Numbered from the stretch's first letter, positions 34,709-44,472 are shown. The stretch is 64,000 nucleotides of DNA from SZUA-430 sp044220975 (GCA_044220975.1 JBGAPZ010000010.1:37068-101067), one strand, 5' to 3'. A program made the numbers and translations. The notes: generated from the sequence alone by a model not told the origin.

Positions 34709-36409
34709 ATGCCGCTGAAAGGTCTTTTCAGAGCGATCGGGCTGTCGTCCGCCGAAGCGGATCCCGAGGTGCCGGCGTTTGGCGGCCCGGAATATTTCGC
34801 CGCGAGCAGCCGCAACGCTCCGACGGGCGAGTGGGAACACATCATCGGCCGCATTCAGGCCGGTCGCAACTCGCACGTCATCGCGCTCGTTCACGGCCAT
34901 CAGATGCCGCGCGAATATCCGTGGGAGTGGTACTGGCGCGAGTTCATCGGCACCCGGCACATGGAAGATTTCTTGACCGCGATGGCAAGCGTGCCGCCGA
35001 CGGCCAAGCTGGATGTCGTGCTGCATTCCTTCGGTGGAAGCTTCCTCGCCGTCCAGCAAATCGCACGCGCGATCAAAGCACATAAGGGCGAGACAACCGT
35101 CTTTGTGCCCCACTACGCACAGCATATGTCGACCTTGATCGCGCTCGCTGCCCGCAACATCGTGCTCGGGCCGAACGCCGCGCTCTCGTTCATCGAACCC
35201 GACGATCAGGTCCTGACGAACGTCGTGAACCAAAAAGGTGCGCGCAACGTCTCCGACCTGACCGTCATGCGTCTCCATATGGAAAAGAACTGGTGCCGCG
35301 AAGCACGCGAGTTCGTCTGCGAACTGGAACACAACGCGGGCCACGCCGGTCGCTGCAGCCTGGCGATGCAACTCGTCGGCGGCAAGCGCTCGCCGTGGGA
35401 TCCGATGACGCCGAAGCTCGCGCGCTCGATCGGCTTGCCGATTTCGACCAGCGTTCCGGCGGACGTCTACGAACTCATTCGTGCGTCGCGCTCGAACCCT
35501 GTGGCCGACCAAGGCGTGCGCACCGGCCCGTCGCCGGCAGAGATGCAGGCAGCCGCCTACATGCCATTCGAAAGGCATTCGCCCTGGCGTCCGCACGCGA
35601 CGCTCCGCGAATTGCCGCCCGAAATGGCCCCCCGCGCGCGCCAACAAAGTGATGACGACGCGCAAGCCGGCGCCAGCAGTTGGGAAAGCTGCAACATCGC
35701 CGCCCGACCCTATATCTCGCGTCTCGAGCAACGCCGCCAAAGTCGTGTCCTCTGCGTGATCCACAACGATCAGATGGAAAGCGACAATGTCGACCTTCTG
35801 ACGACCGAAGACACGTTGACCGCGCTCTACGCGCTCGACCCGCACGTACCGCTCGACATCATCCTGCACACGCCCGGCGGCCTAGCCTACCAAGGCATGC
35901 AACTCGCCCGCGCGATTAAGGCGCACAAAGGCAAGAAGACGGTCTTCGTGCCGTTTTACGCGATGTCGGCCGGCACGATCATGACGCTGGCCGCCGACGA
36001 AATAGTCATGTCGGACCACGCGGCGCTCGGGCCGATAGACACGCAGATCTTTGTGCCCTCGATCGGCATGCGCTTCCCGACGCGTGCAATCCTCTCGGTC
36101 CTGGAAACAAAGCCCAAGACGAAGATCAGCGACGACGTCCTCGAACTCGCGCTGCAATGCAAGCGCGACCAGGGCGAACATCACAACAACGCGCTCGAAT
36201 TGATGGCTGGCACCTATCCGTCGAGCACGGCCCACAAGATCGCTCACCGGCTAAACGACGGCGACCTGACCCACGGCTACCCGCTGACCTACAAGGAAGC
36301 GAAAAACCTCGGCCTCAAAGTCACAAACGCCATGCCGCCCGAAGCGATCGACCTCATCCGCATCTTCCGCCGCGACCGCTACGCGCGCAGCGTCTTGTTC
36401 TGCCCGTAA
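34709..36409 (+). CDS. Double Clp-fold (SDH-type) serine protease; first domain probably inactive
   Basis: 566-residue protein made of two copies of the Clp/crotonase-fold serine-protease domain of the SDH (serine dehydrogenase proteinase) family. The second copy (about 340-550) has HTPGG, the nucleophile motif FYAMSAGT (Ser420) and LGPIDTQ. The first copy (about 55-260) has HSFGG at the matching site, but the nucleophile position reads HYAQHMST, giving His139 where Ser420 aligns, and LSFIEPD replaces LGPIDTQ. Both copies share ARAIKAHKG, showing duplication. A Cys/His-containing insert is unique to copy one. No signal peptide was seen. The start at ATG 34709 is weakly supported; a TTG at 34634 is in frame. 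Confidence 0.75.
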   Translation: MPLKGLFRAIGLSSAEADPEVPAFGGPEYFAASSRNAPTGEWEHIIGRIQAGRNSHVIALVHGHQMPREYPWEWYWREFIGTRHMEDFLTAMASVPPTAKLDVVLHSFGGSFLAVQQIARAIKAHKGETTVFVPHYAQHMSTLIALAARNIVLGPNAALSFIEPDDQVLTNVVNQKGARNVSDLTVMRLHMEKNWCREAREFVCELEHNAGHAGRCSLAMQLVGGKRSPWDPMTPKLARSIGLPISTSVPADVYELIRASRSNPVADQGVRTGPSPAEMQAAAYMPFERHSPWRPHATLRELPPEMAPRARQQSDDDAQAGASSWESCNIAARPYISRLEQRRQSRVLCVIHNDQMESDNVDLLTTEDTLTALYALDPHVPLDIILHTPGGLAYQGMQLARAIKAHKGKKTVFVPFYAMSAGTIMTLAADEIVMSDHAALGPIDTQIFVPSIGMRFPTRAILSVLETKPKTKISDDVLELALQCKRDQGEHHNNALELMAGTYPSSTAHKIAHRLNDGDLTHGYPLTYKEAKNLGLKVTNAMPPEAIDLIRIFRRDRYARSVLFCP

Positions 36410-36666
36410 GCGCCCCACATCGACCCCGTCTTCGCGGATCGCGGTGATCCGGCTATGGCCCCGGGGACGTTGAGATGAGCGCTTGAACACGGGCGGAAGG
36501 GGATACCCAGACCAGAATTTGAGCGAACAACCCCATGTACCCTAAAGTTAGGTGCAGCAAATGCGCTTGAGCGCCGCCAAATCTCGGATTTAACCGACAC
36601 GCCCCGCGTTCCACGTCGATCACCGATGATGATCTACCCGTTAGCTGCCTTAATGCGCCAAGTGTA

Positions 36667-36681
36667 GAACAAATAACGAAC
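36667..36681. promoter_or_regulatory. LexA-type box GAAC-N7-GAAC
   Basis: GAACAAATAACGAAC matches the alphaproteobacterial LexA (SOS) operator form GAAC, seven bases, GAAC, equivalent to GTTC-N7-GTTC on the other strand, with the usual A/T-rich spacer. It stands in a gene-poor interval rather than in front of an identified SOS gene, so which transcript it controls is unclear. Confidence 0.5.
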
Positions 36682-36711
36682 AAAAGCAAGAGCAAAGGCG
36701 CCGGACGTCGC

Positions 36712-37020
36712 TTGCTCCCGTTCGTTGGCAAACCTACTTCGCGAACCCTAAAGCGTCGGACCGATGCAGCGGGGTCAAGCTCGCCGGCCAAGCGCGCGTC
36801 ATGGCGTGTCAAGAACAGCGGCGAAACACCCTCGGAGTTTGTCGTGTGTCCCCGCAGTATGGTCACGGGACTCCATAACCCAAAGGGCACCTGGTATGTC
36901 ACGGTGACGGCGCCCGTGGTTCTCAGGAAGCTCGACGAGGCTGAAAAGCCGGTGCTCGGCTTCATCTATGGCGGATACAAAGCGTTGATCGACAGCGTCG
37001 GCGCCGAGAGATACGGCTAG
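36712..37020 (+). CDS. Weak candidate small protein downstream of the LexA-type box
   Basis: An open frame of 102 residues beginning with a TTG 30 bases after the LexA-type box. The first half is basic and serine-rich with little character. The second half (from the internal ATG at 36859: MVTGLHNPKGTWYVTVTAP and following) reads more like a genuine protein. No family was recognised, no good ribosome-binding site was seen, and competing frames exist on the minus strand. It may be spurious. Confidence 0.2.
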   Translation: MLPFVGKPTSRTLKRRTDAAGSSSPAKRASWRVKNSGETPSEFVVCPRSMVTGLHNPKGTWYVTVTAPVVLRKLDEAEKPVLGFIYGGYKALIDSVGAERYG

Positions 37021-37393
37021 TTTGCCTGGCCGGTGGACGGCGGACCCTCAGACTGGCGACGCGGTCTCTCGCTCGTCGGTTAGGAAGACCTCCAACACCG
37101 CAATTGATGCCCGAGCTCCCAGGTCTTGCGCCCTCTCGACACCTACCGCGCTTCGATCACGCCCCCTTCCAAGCGAACGCTTCTCTCCGCCGCACATCCC
37201 CACGGCGAAAACCCAGCACCCCACGTGCAACAGCGGCGGCGAAATCGCGCCGCGCGCGTGAGCGGGGCATGGCGTGGAGCAAGCGGTGCTGCGCAAAGTG
37301 CAGGCACGGGAGTGACCAATACAGATGCCCGCCAGCGACAAAGAACGCCTAGAGATAGAGCGCTAGGACGCCGGTGCTTTTGGGGGATTTCAA

Positions 37394-40300
37394 ATGCCGA
37401 CTGTAACAAGCGACGTGCTGATCGGACCTGGTGAGGTCGTCAATCTCGCCAGCGGCTACACGGTCGGCGCCGGGGCCAGCGTCTCGTTCACGAGCGAAGG
37501 AACGCTCAACGTCGAAAACACGTCGCCCACCGCCAGCATCTTCGGCTTCTTCACGTTTCTCGGCGACGCACCGAACACGCTCTTCTGGAACAAAGTCGGC
37601 GCGACGTTCAAGGTGCAGGCTCTTGGCGCAAATGCCACGGCGAAGGGCATCATTAGCGGCGGAAACGTCCCTAATATCACCAACGACGGTTTGATCGAGG
37701 TGTTGGGCGGCCTTAGCGCCGTCGGCATCGAAAATATCTCCGACGCGACCCACGCGACGATCAACACTGGCGTTATTCGTGTCACCGCGACCACTGGCGC
37801 CGCCACCGGGGTCATGACACGCGGCGCTCTCAACAACAGTGGCCAAATCGATGTCGCGGCGGGCGGTAAAGCTGTCGGCGTCCTTCTCGACACGTTCACG
37901 GGCAGCTTGACGAACTCCGGTTTAATCAGAGCGACGTCCAACGGCGCGACGCCGAGCATCGCGGTCGAGCTCCAGACCGGGCCGAATGCGGATTTGACGA
38001 TCACGAACGCGATCACCGGCGCGATCGAAGGTGACTATGTCTTCAAAGAGAGCCTCTCGACGTTCTCGCAACAGGGCGGCAAGCACACGATCGAGAACGC
38101 AGGCGCGATGATCGGAATCGTGGACGTCGGCCTGAACGACGATCACGTTCACAACACCGGCGCGATCACGGGCGCCGTCGCCCTCGGCCAAGGCGCTGAC
38201 GTCTACGACGGCGGCGGCACGCTCGACGGCACGCTCTATGGCGGCTTCGGCGACGACACTATCATGGGCGGCGCGGGCGAAGAGACCTTCCACGGCGAAG
38301 AGGGGAACGACCTCATCGACGGCGGCGCGGGCGACGACGTGCTCGACGGCGGGCACGGCGCCGACACGCTGAATGGCGGCCTGGACGCGGATAAGCTCTA
38401 CGGTGGCTACGAAAACGATACCCTGCACGGCGGCGACGGCGACGATGAACTCGACGGCTGGCAAGGCGCGGACACGCTCTACGGCGACGCCGGTGCTGAC
38501 ACGATCGTCATTTCGAACGCCGCTTACTCGACCGGCGCAACGTTCGATACCGCCGTCGGATTCGATTTCGCAGAAGACAAGATCCGCCTGGCGACGGCGC
38601 CGATCGTGATCGACGCAGAGGTTGCCGGCGGCGCGCTGTCGCTGGCGACGTTCGGGACAGATTTAGCCGCCGCAGTCTCGCCCGCGCAATTGAGCGCCGG
38701 CGGCGCGCTGCTGTTTTCGCCGGCAACGGGCGACTATGCCGGAAGCTCGTTCCTCGTCATCGACGCGAACAATACGGCCGGCTACCAAGACGGCTTGGAC
38801 ATTGTCGTCCGCCTGCAGTCGCCCACGAATCTGAATCAGCTCGCGCTTTCGACGTTCGTCGCCGGCGCATCGACCTATCAACCGCTCGCGCTCGAATTCA
38901 CGTCTTCGCCGCTGCTCGGACAGGGGCGCGAGATCTACGGCGACTTCACAATCCACGACGGCGAAACGCTGCACATGACGCAGCAATCGTCGGTGATGGG
39001 AATCGCGGCTCTCAAGCAAGGCTCCGCGGCGCCCGTCGTCACCAACGCCGGCGACGTGTTGATTGAGAATGCGCCGGGGTTCTTTGGTTTGGTGGGCGTC
39101 GCCCCCACGCTGGACACCGCGGATTTCGCACTGACGTTCGTAAACACCGCGACCGGCGACTTCGTCGTCGACGCCAACTTTGCAGTGTTCGGAACGATTT
39201 GGGCCAAGGGCGCGATCGTTCGCCACTTCGAAAACGCCGGGCACTTCGAAGTCACCTCGAACAAGAACGCGACCGGCGTCGAGTTGACCAATCCCAACGC
39301 TACGTTCGTGAACACCGGCGAGATCGAAGTTGCGGCTACGGTGAGCGCCCTCGGCGTCCTCATCGATCAGAACACCAACAGAACGGCGGCGTTCGAAAAC
39401 CATGGCGTGCTCAGCGTGCACAGCGGCGCGACAGCGCAGTACGCTGAGGGCGTTCGCATCAATGCCGACACAACCAACTTCGAAAACTCGGGGACGATTG
39501 CCGTCACGGCGGATAACGAAGCAGTCGACAGCATCGCTATCAACTACGACAGCATGGTCAACGGCGGGCCAAACGCGGTCCTGCACATCGAGAACTCCGG
39601 GTTGTTGGAGGCAGAGTTCGCAATTGTAGCCGACACTCGTACGTCTCTCACGAACACCGGCACGGTTCACGGGAAAATCACGTTCGTGGGCACGAACGAC
39701 GAGATCCACAATCAAGGCGCAATGGTCGGCGACATCGTCCTCGGCGGCGGCAACGATATCTACGAGGGCGCGTTGGGAACGCTTGTCGGCACGATTACCG
39801 CTGGCGACGGCGACGATACGCTGGGCGGCGGCGCGAGCGCCGAAACGCTCATCGGCGGAAACGGCAACGATTTCATCCAAGGCCGCGGCGGCACCGACAA
39901 CATCCAAGGCGGAGACGGCGACGACTGGCTCGACGGCGGCGCGGGCGGCGACACGATCAACGGTGGCAACGGCACACTCGACATCGTGGCCTATGGCGCG
40001 TCGAACGCGGCGGTCAATCTCGACCTTCAGGCGAACACGTTCTCCGGCGGCGACGCGCTGGGCGACGTGATCTCCAACGTTGAAGGTGTTTCCGGTTCAA
40101 GCTTCGCCGACCAATTGTTCGGCGATGCGAACGCGAACCGTTTGTTCGGTCAAGGCGGCAACGACTTCATCCAGGGCCGCGGCGGCAACGATGCGATCGA
40201 CGGCGGCGACGGCGACGACTGGCTCGACGGCGGGGCCGGTGCAGACCAAATCTTCGGCGGCAACGGCAACGACATCGTGGCCTACGGCGCGTCGCTAGCG

Positions 40301-41029
40301 GCGGTGAACGCGGACCTCGCGGCATTCACGTTCACGGGTGGCGATGCCGCGGGCGACACGTATTCGCTGGTCGAAGGCGTCTCGGGCTCGAGCTTCGGCG
40401 ATCAACTCTTCGGCGACGCGAGCGCGAACCGTCTGTTCGGCCAAGGCGGCAACGACTTCATCCAGGGCCGCGGCGGCAACGACGCGATCGACGGCGGCGA
40501 CGGCGACGACTGGCTCGACGGTGGTCTCGGTGCCGATCAGATCTTCGGCGGCAACGGCTTTGACGTGGTCGCTTACGGCGCATCGCTCGCGGCCGTCACA
40601 GCCGACCTCCAAGCGTTCACCTTCACCGGCGGCGATGCGACCGGCGACACCTACTCGCTGATCGAGGGTGTCTCGGGATCGAGCTTCGCCGACGTTCTGT
40701 CGGGTGACGCGAATGCAAACCGGCTCTTCGGCCAAGGCGGCGCCGACACGATCACGGGCCGCGGCGGCAATGATTATCTCGACGGCGGCGCCGGCAACGA
40801 CGTCTTCGTCTTCGGCAACAATGCGGGCGCCGATACGATCGCGGACTTCGACGATTTCGGCGACGACATTTTGCAGCTTTCCATCACGGGCATTACGACG
40901 TTCGGCCAGGTGCAGGCCGTCATGACCCAGCAAGGCGCTGATGTCCTCATCGATTTCGCCACCACCGACATTATCCTGACCAACACGACGCTGGCATCCA
41001 TGGGAGCAGACGACTTCGCCTTCGTCTGA
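37394..41029 (+). CDS. Large RTX (haemolysin-type calcium-binding repeat) secreted protein
   Basis: 1211-residue protein without a signal peptide, as expected for type I secretion. It has two internal halves. In each, a beta-strand-rich, Asn/Thr-rich region (about residues 1-270 and 490-790), with recurring N-x-G-x-I/L motifs suggestive of a solenoid, precedes a block of GGxGxDxLx calcium-binding nonapeptides (about 283-374 and 804-1140). The second block contains four copies of a 97-98-residue module. The C-terminus (DFDDFGDDILQL...ADDFAFV) fits an RTX export signal. No ABC exporter or membrane-fusion gene is in the window. The role is unknown; adhesin or surface-layer function is possible. 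Confidence 0.88.
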   Translation: MPTVTSDVLIGPGEVVNLASGYTVGAGASVSFTSEGTLNVENTSPTASIFGFFTFLGDAPNTLFWNKVGATFKVQALGANATAKGIISGGNVPNITNDGLIEVLGGLSAVGIENISDATHATINTGVIRVTATTGAATGVMTRGALNNSGQIDVAAGGKAVGVLLDTFTGSLTNSGLIRATSNGATPSIAVELQTGPNADLTITNAITGAIEGDYVFKESLSTFSQQGGKHTIENAGAMIGIVDVGLNDDHVHNTGAITGAVALGQGADVYDGGGTLDGTLYGGFGDDTIMGGAGEETFHGEEGNDLIDGGAGDDVLDGGHGADTLNGGLDADKLYGGYENDTLHGGDGDDELDGWQGADTLYGDAGADTIVISNAAYSTGATFDTAVGFDFAEDKIRLATAPIVIDAEVAGGALSLATFGTDLAAAVSPAQLSAGGALLFSPATGDYAGSSFLVIDANNTAGYQDGLDIVVRLQSPTNLNQLALSTFVAGASTYQPLALEFTSSPLLGQGREIYGDFTIHDGETLHMTQQSSVMGIAALKQGSAAPVVTNAGDVLIENAPGFFGLVGVAPTLDTADFALTFVNTATGDFVVDANFAVFGTIWAKGAIVRHFENAGHFEVTSNKNATGVELTNPNATFVNTGEIEVAATVSALGVLIDQNTNRTAAFENHGVLSVHSGATAQYAEGVRINADTTNFENSGTIAVTADNEAVDSIAINYDSMVNGGPNAVLHIENSGLLEAEFAIVADTRTSLTNTGTVHGKITFVGTNDEIHNQGAMVGDIVLGGGNDIYEGALGTLVGTITAGDGDDTLGGGASAETLIGGNGNDFIQGRGGTDNIQGGDGDDWLDGGAGGDTINGGNGTLDIVAYGASNAAVNLDLQANTFSGGDALGDVISNVEGVSGSSFADQLFGDANANRLFGQGGNDFIQGRGGNDAIDGGDGDDWLDGGAGADQIFGGNGNDIVAYGASLAAVNADLAAFTFTGGDAAGDTYSLVEGVSGSSFGDQLFGDASANRLFGQGGNDFIQGRGGNDAIDGGDGDDWLDGGLGADQIFGGNGFDVVAYGASLAAVTADLQAFTFTGGDATGDTYSLIEGVSGSSFADVLSGDANANRLFGQGGADTITGRGGNDYLDGGAGNDVFVFGNNAGADTIADFDDFGDDILQLSITGITTFGQVQAVMTQQGADVLIDFATTDIILTNTTLASMGADDFAFV
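39863..40800 (+). repeat. Four tandem 291-294-bp modules inside the RTX gene
   Basis: Copies begin at 39863, 40157, 40448 and 40739, spaced 294, 291 and 291 bases, so the frame is kept. Each encodes GGNDFIQGRGG-type nonapeptides, then a VAYGASLAAV segment and VEGVSGSSFADQLFGD. Copies two and three are almost identical in DNA over their first 90 bases, pointing to recent duplication or conversion. The fourth is partial and more diverged. Confidence 0.85.
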
Positions 41030-41031
41030 AC

Positions 41032-44000
41032 CTACGCGGCCATTTCGGCGAGGCGGGCGAGGACTTGCCCAGCGCCCGTCAGCCTCTCTTCAGCGCTCAC
41101 CCATTCGCGCATGATGACAAGCTTCTGATCGGGGCGGACTTTTGCGATTTTCTGGTTCTGCGCGATCCAGGCGATGAGTTTCGCTGGCTGCGGATAGGCG
41201 TTGTTGCGGAAGCTGATGGTTGCGCCTTTCGGGCCCGCGTCGATCTTCTCGACTTGGGCCACGCGGCAGAGACGTTTGATCGACATGATCTTGAGCAACG
41301 TTTTCACTTCCGCCGGCAGCGGTCCGAACCGGTCGATCAACTCAGCCGCAAACGCCTCGATCGCTTGATCCGTTTCAAGCGTAGAAAGACGACGATACAG
41401 CGCAAGCCGCACGTTCAGATCGGCAACATAACCTTCCGGAATCAACACGGCCGAGCCCAAATTGATCTGCGGCGACCAACTTTCGTCACGCTCAAGTTCG
41501 GTCCCACGCAAACTCGCAACCGCTTCTTCCAGCATGTCCTGATAAAGCTCGATGCCGACTTCGCGCACTTCACCGGACTGCTCCTCACCAAGCAAGTTGC
41601 CGGCACCGCGAATGTCGAGATCGTGGCTCGCCAAACTGAACCCTGCCCCCAGCGTGTCGAGCGCCTGCAGCACTTTCAGCCGCCGGTCCGCATTGTCGGT
41701 CAACTTCCGGTCGGCGGGTACAGTGAAATACGCAAAGGCGCGCGCTTTCGAACGGCCGATGCGTCCGCGCAATTGATAGAGCTGCGCCAGACCAAAGATA
41801 TGCGAGCGGTGCACGATCATCGTGTTTGCGGTCGGAATATCGAGTCCGCTTTCCACGATCGGCGTCGACAGCAGCACGTCGAACTTGCCGTCGTAGAACG
41901 CGGACATAATGTCTTCGAGCCGCGTCGGCGGCATCTGCCCGTGCGCGATGCCAACCTTCACTTCCGGTACCGTGGCTTTGAGAAACTCCTCCGCCTCGCC
42001 TAAATCCGATATGCGCGGGCAGACATAGAAGCTTTGACCGCCGCGGTAATGTTCGCGCAGCAAGGCTTCGCGCAATGTCACGGGATCAAACGGTGTCACG
42101 AACGTGCGCACGGCGAGCCGATCGATCGGCGGCGTCGCGATGATCGACATCTCCTTCACGCCCGAAAGCGCCAGCTGCAGCGTGCGCGGGATCGGCGTCG
42201 CGGTCAGTGTGAGCACGTGCACGTCGGCGCGCAGCTGCTTCAGCCGCTCTTTGTGCGCGACGCCGAAATGCTGCTCTTCATCGATGATCAAAATGCCCAG
42301 GTCGCGGAATGCAATCGACTTCGCCAGCAACGCATGCGTACCGATGACGACATCGACCATGCCGGCAGCTAGCGCCGCGCGCGTTTCGCTCGCCTCCTTC
42401 GCCGCCACCATGCGTGAGAGTTGGCGCACCTTCACGGGAAAGCCCTGAAACCGCATCGAGAACGTCTTGTAGTGCTGGCGCGCGAGCAGCGTGGTCGGCA
42501 CCACAACAGCGACCTGCCGCCCTGTCATCGCAACCACGAATGCTGCGCGCAACGCGACCTCTGTTTTGCCGAAGCCGACGTCGCCGCAGATGAGTCGGTC
42601 CATCGGACGGCCGCGGGTCAAATCCTCCATCACGTCGGCGATGGCTTTTTCCTGATCTTCGGTTTCACCGTACGGGAAGCGCGCGCAGAATTCTTCATAG
42701 ACCCCATGCGGCGCATCGATCACCGGCCCTTCGCGCAGCTGTCGTGCGGCGGCCACTTTGATGAGTTGCTCCGCCATATCGCGAATGCGCTTCTTCAGCT
42801 TCGCCTTGCGCGACTGCCAGCCCGAGCCACCGAGCTTGTCCAATACCGCGCCTTCGTCGTCAGCGCCGTAGCGCGACAGCAGCTCGATGTTTTCGACCGG
42901 CAAGAACAACTTCCCGCCGTCATACTGCAGCTCAAGGCAATCATGAGGGGCGCCCATGACCTCGATCGTCTTGAGCCCCAAATACCGCCCGATCCCGTGA
43001 TCGACATGCACCACCAGATCATTCGTGCTGAGAGCCGCCGCCTCGGCGATGAAGTTCGCGGCTCGCTTTTGCCGCGCGTGCCGGCGCACAAGCCGGTCGC
43101 CCAAAATGTCCTGTTCGGCGATGACCGCGAGCTTTTGGGTCTCGAACCCATTCTCCAAGCCCAGAACGACCAGGCCAACGGCTTGCGGATGCAGGTCGAT
43201 CAACTCGCCCCACGTATCCAAGAGGCGAATGGCGCCAATGCCGTGATCGGCAAGCACGCCGCCCATCCGGTCCGCCGACCCGGCCGTCCAGCACGCGATC
43301 ACGACGCGCTTCTTCTTCGCCTGTAGCTCGGCGACCGCCGCGGCAACGCTGTCGAACACGTTCTGGGAAGCTGCGCGCTCGGGCGCGAAATTACGCCCGC
43401 GCACCGCGCCTGCATCAAGCTGGCCCGACATCTCGACCGGCTTGAAGGGCGAGAACTGCTTGGCCGCATGCTTGTCCAGCGCGGCACCCCACTCGGCGTC
43501 GGTGAGATAAAGCGTCTCCGCTTCCAGCGGCTTATACGGCGGCGCCATGCCCTTCATGGCGGCCTTCGCTTCTTGCCGCGCCAGCACCCGCGCCTCGTGA
43601 TAGTCCGCGATCAACGTCAACCGCGCCGCGTGCGACTCCTCAACCTGATGGTCCAGCGTCACCGGCGCATCGCCCGTGTAGTCGAAGATCGTCTCCAGCC
43701 GCTCATGAAACAGCGGCAGCCAATGCTCCATGCCAGCATGCTTGCGGCCCGCGCTCACCGCTTCATAGAGCGGATCGTCGCCGAGCACGGCGCCGAACGC
43801 CGCGATATAGCCGGAGCGGAACCGCTGGATCGAACTCTTGTCGAGCGGCACTTCGCTGGCCGGCGTCAGCGTCACTTCCGTGACCTCGCCGACCGACGTC
43901 TGGTTCTCGGCCTCGAAGCGGCGGATCGTCTCCACTGTGTCGCCGAAGAAGTCGAGCCGGTAGGGCATCTCAACCCCCGGCGGAAAGATGTCGACGATCC

Positions 44001-44472
44001 CGCCGCGGACCGCAAAGTCGCCGGGCTCCACCACCGAACTCGCGCTCACAAACCCGTTACGCTCCAAGAACGCGAGCAACTCGGCGCGCTTGACGGCTGC
44101 ACCCTTCGCGGCCCGAAAACTCGCACTCTCGATTGCTGTCCGCGGCGGCACGCGTTGCAGCGCTGCACTCACCGTCGCAATCACGACGCGCGGACCCTTC
44201 GCGCGCGCAGTCAACGCCGCCAGAGTAGCCATCCGCTCCGCCGCAACTTCGGGCTTCGGCGACACGCGGTCGTAGGGCAAGCAGTCCCAACCCGGGAACA
44301 TCAACACCGGCACTTTCGGCGCGAAGAAATTCAACGCCTCGGCAAGCGCTGCCGCGCGCTGATCGTCGCGCGCGATGTGGAGGTGCAAAGCCGCGGACTT
44401 CGTGACCGCCTCGGCGATCACAAGCGCGTCATAGCCCTCGGGCGCGCCGGCTAAAATCGTGAATTTGCTCAT
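41032..44472 (-). CDS. mfd: Transcription-repair coupling factor
   Basis: 1146-residue DNA translocase that removes stalled RNA polymerase and recruits UvrA. Domains in order: the UvrB-like N-terminal module; the RNA-polymerase-interaction region with LPVENIELLSRYG; RecG-like helicase domains with Walker A GDVGFGKTE (about residue 630) and DEEQ box (about 731); then the C-terminal TRCF domain. Length is normal for the family. The start was set at 44472 (MSKFTILAGAPEGYDAL), which lies inside the sdhE gene so that the two overlap by 44 bases. The stop is two bases from that of the convergent RTX gene. Confidence 0.95.
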   Translation of the reverse strand: MSKFTILAGAPEGYDALVIAEAVTKSAALHLHIARDDQRAAALAEALNFFAPKVPVLMFPGWDCLPYDRVSPKPEVAAERMATLAALTARAKGPRVVIATVSAALQRVPPRTAIESASFRAAKGAAVKRAELLAFLERNGFVSASSVVEPGDFAVRGGIVDIFPPGVEMPYRLDFFGDTVETIRRFEAENQTSVGEVTEVTLTPASEVPLDKSSIQRFRSGYIAAFGAVLGDDPLYEAVSAGRKHAGMEHWLPLFHERLETIFDYTGDAPVTLDHQVEESHAARLTLIADYHEARVLARQEAKAAMKGMAPPYKPLEAETLYLTDAEWGAALDKHAAKQFSPFKPVEMSGQLDAGAVRGRNFAPERAASQNVFDSVAAAVAELQAKKKRVVIACWTAGSADRMGGVLADHGIGAIRLLDTWGELIDLHPQAVGLVVLGLENGFETQKLAVIAEQDILGDRLVRRHARQKRAANFIAEAAALSTNDLVVHVDHGIGRYLGLKTIEVMGAPHDCLELQYDGGKLFLPVENIELLSRYGADDEGAVLDKLGGSGWQSRKAKLKKRIRDMAEQLIKVAAARQLREGPVIDAPHGVYEEFCARFPYGETEDQEKAIADVMEDLTRGRPMDRLICGDVGFGKTEVALRAAFVVAMTGRQVAVVVPTTLLARQHYKTFSMRFQGFPVKVRQLSRMVAAKEASETRAALAAGMVDVVIGTHALLAKSIAFRDLGILIIDEEQHFGVAHKERLKQLRADVHVLTLTATPIPRTLQLALSGVKEMSIIATPPIDRLAVRTFVTPFDPVTLREALLREHYRGGQSFYVCPRISDLGEAEEFLKATVPEVKVGIAHGQMPPTRLEDIMSAFYDGKFDVLLSTPIVESGLDIPTANTMIVHRSHIFGLAQLYQLRGRIGRSKARAFAYFTVPADRKLTDNADRRLKVLQALDTLGAGFSLASHDLDIRGAGNLLGEEQSGEVREVGIELYQDMLEEAVASLRGTELERDESWSPQINLGSAVLIPEGYVADLNVRLALYRRLSTLETDQAIEAFAAELIDRFGPLPAEVKTLLKIMSIKRLCRVAQVEKIDAGPKGATISFRNNAYPQPAKLIAWIAQNQKIAKVRPDQKLVIMREWVSAEERLTGAGQVLARLAEMAA

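Larger units (their letters stand above)
36410..37393. other. Gene-poor 1-kb interval with a LexA-type box
   Basis: The longest stretch without a convincing gene. Base composition looks less GC-rich than the flanks around 36480-36720. Short open frames on both strands lack clear coding character, apart from the weak candidate at 36712-37020. A GAAC-N7-GAAC box is at 36667-36681. The last 370 bases before the RTX gene hold no recognisable element other than its ribosome-binding site (GGGGGA at 37381-37386). A remnant of a mobile or SOS-controlled gene is possible but unproven. Confidence 0.5.

Noticed and set aside
34052..35869. 605-residue minus-strand open frame across the OmpA and Clp-fold genes
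   Set aside because: Covers two well-supported plus-strand genes and shows no family motif.
36410..37393. tRNA, tmRNA or 4.5S RNA in the gene-poor interval
   Set aside because: No T-arm GGTTCGA-type motif, tag-peptide frame or SRP core sequence was found on either strand.
38663..39907. 414-residue minus-strand open frame inside the RTX gene
   Set aside because: Mirror of repetitive RTX coding sequence; Val/Asp/Arg-rich shadow without motifs.
39863..40800. CRISPR array or integron-like repeats
   Set aside because: The 291-294-bp repeats are in frame, protein-coding and encode RTX modules; unit length and lack of spacers exclude CRISPR.
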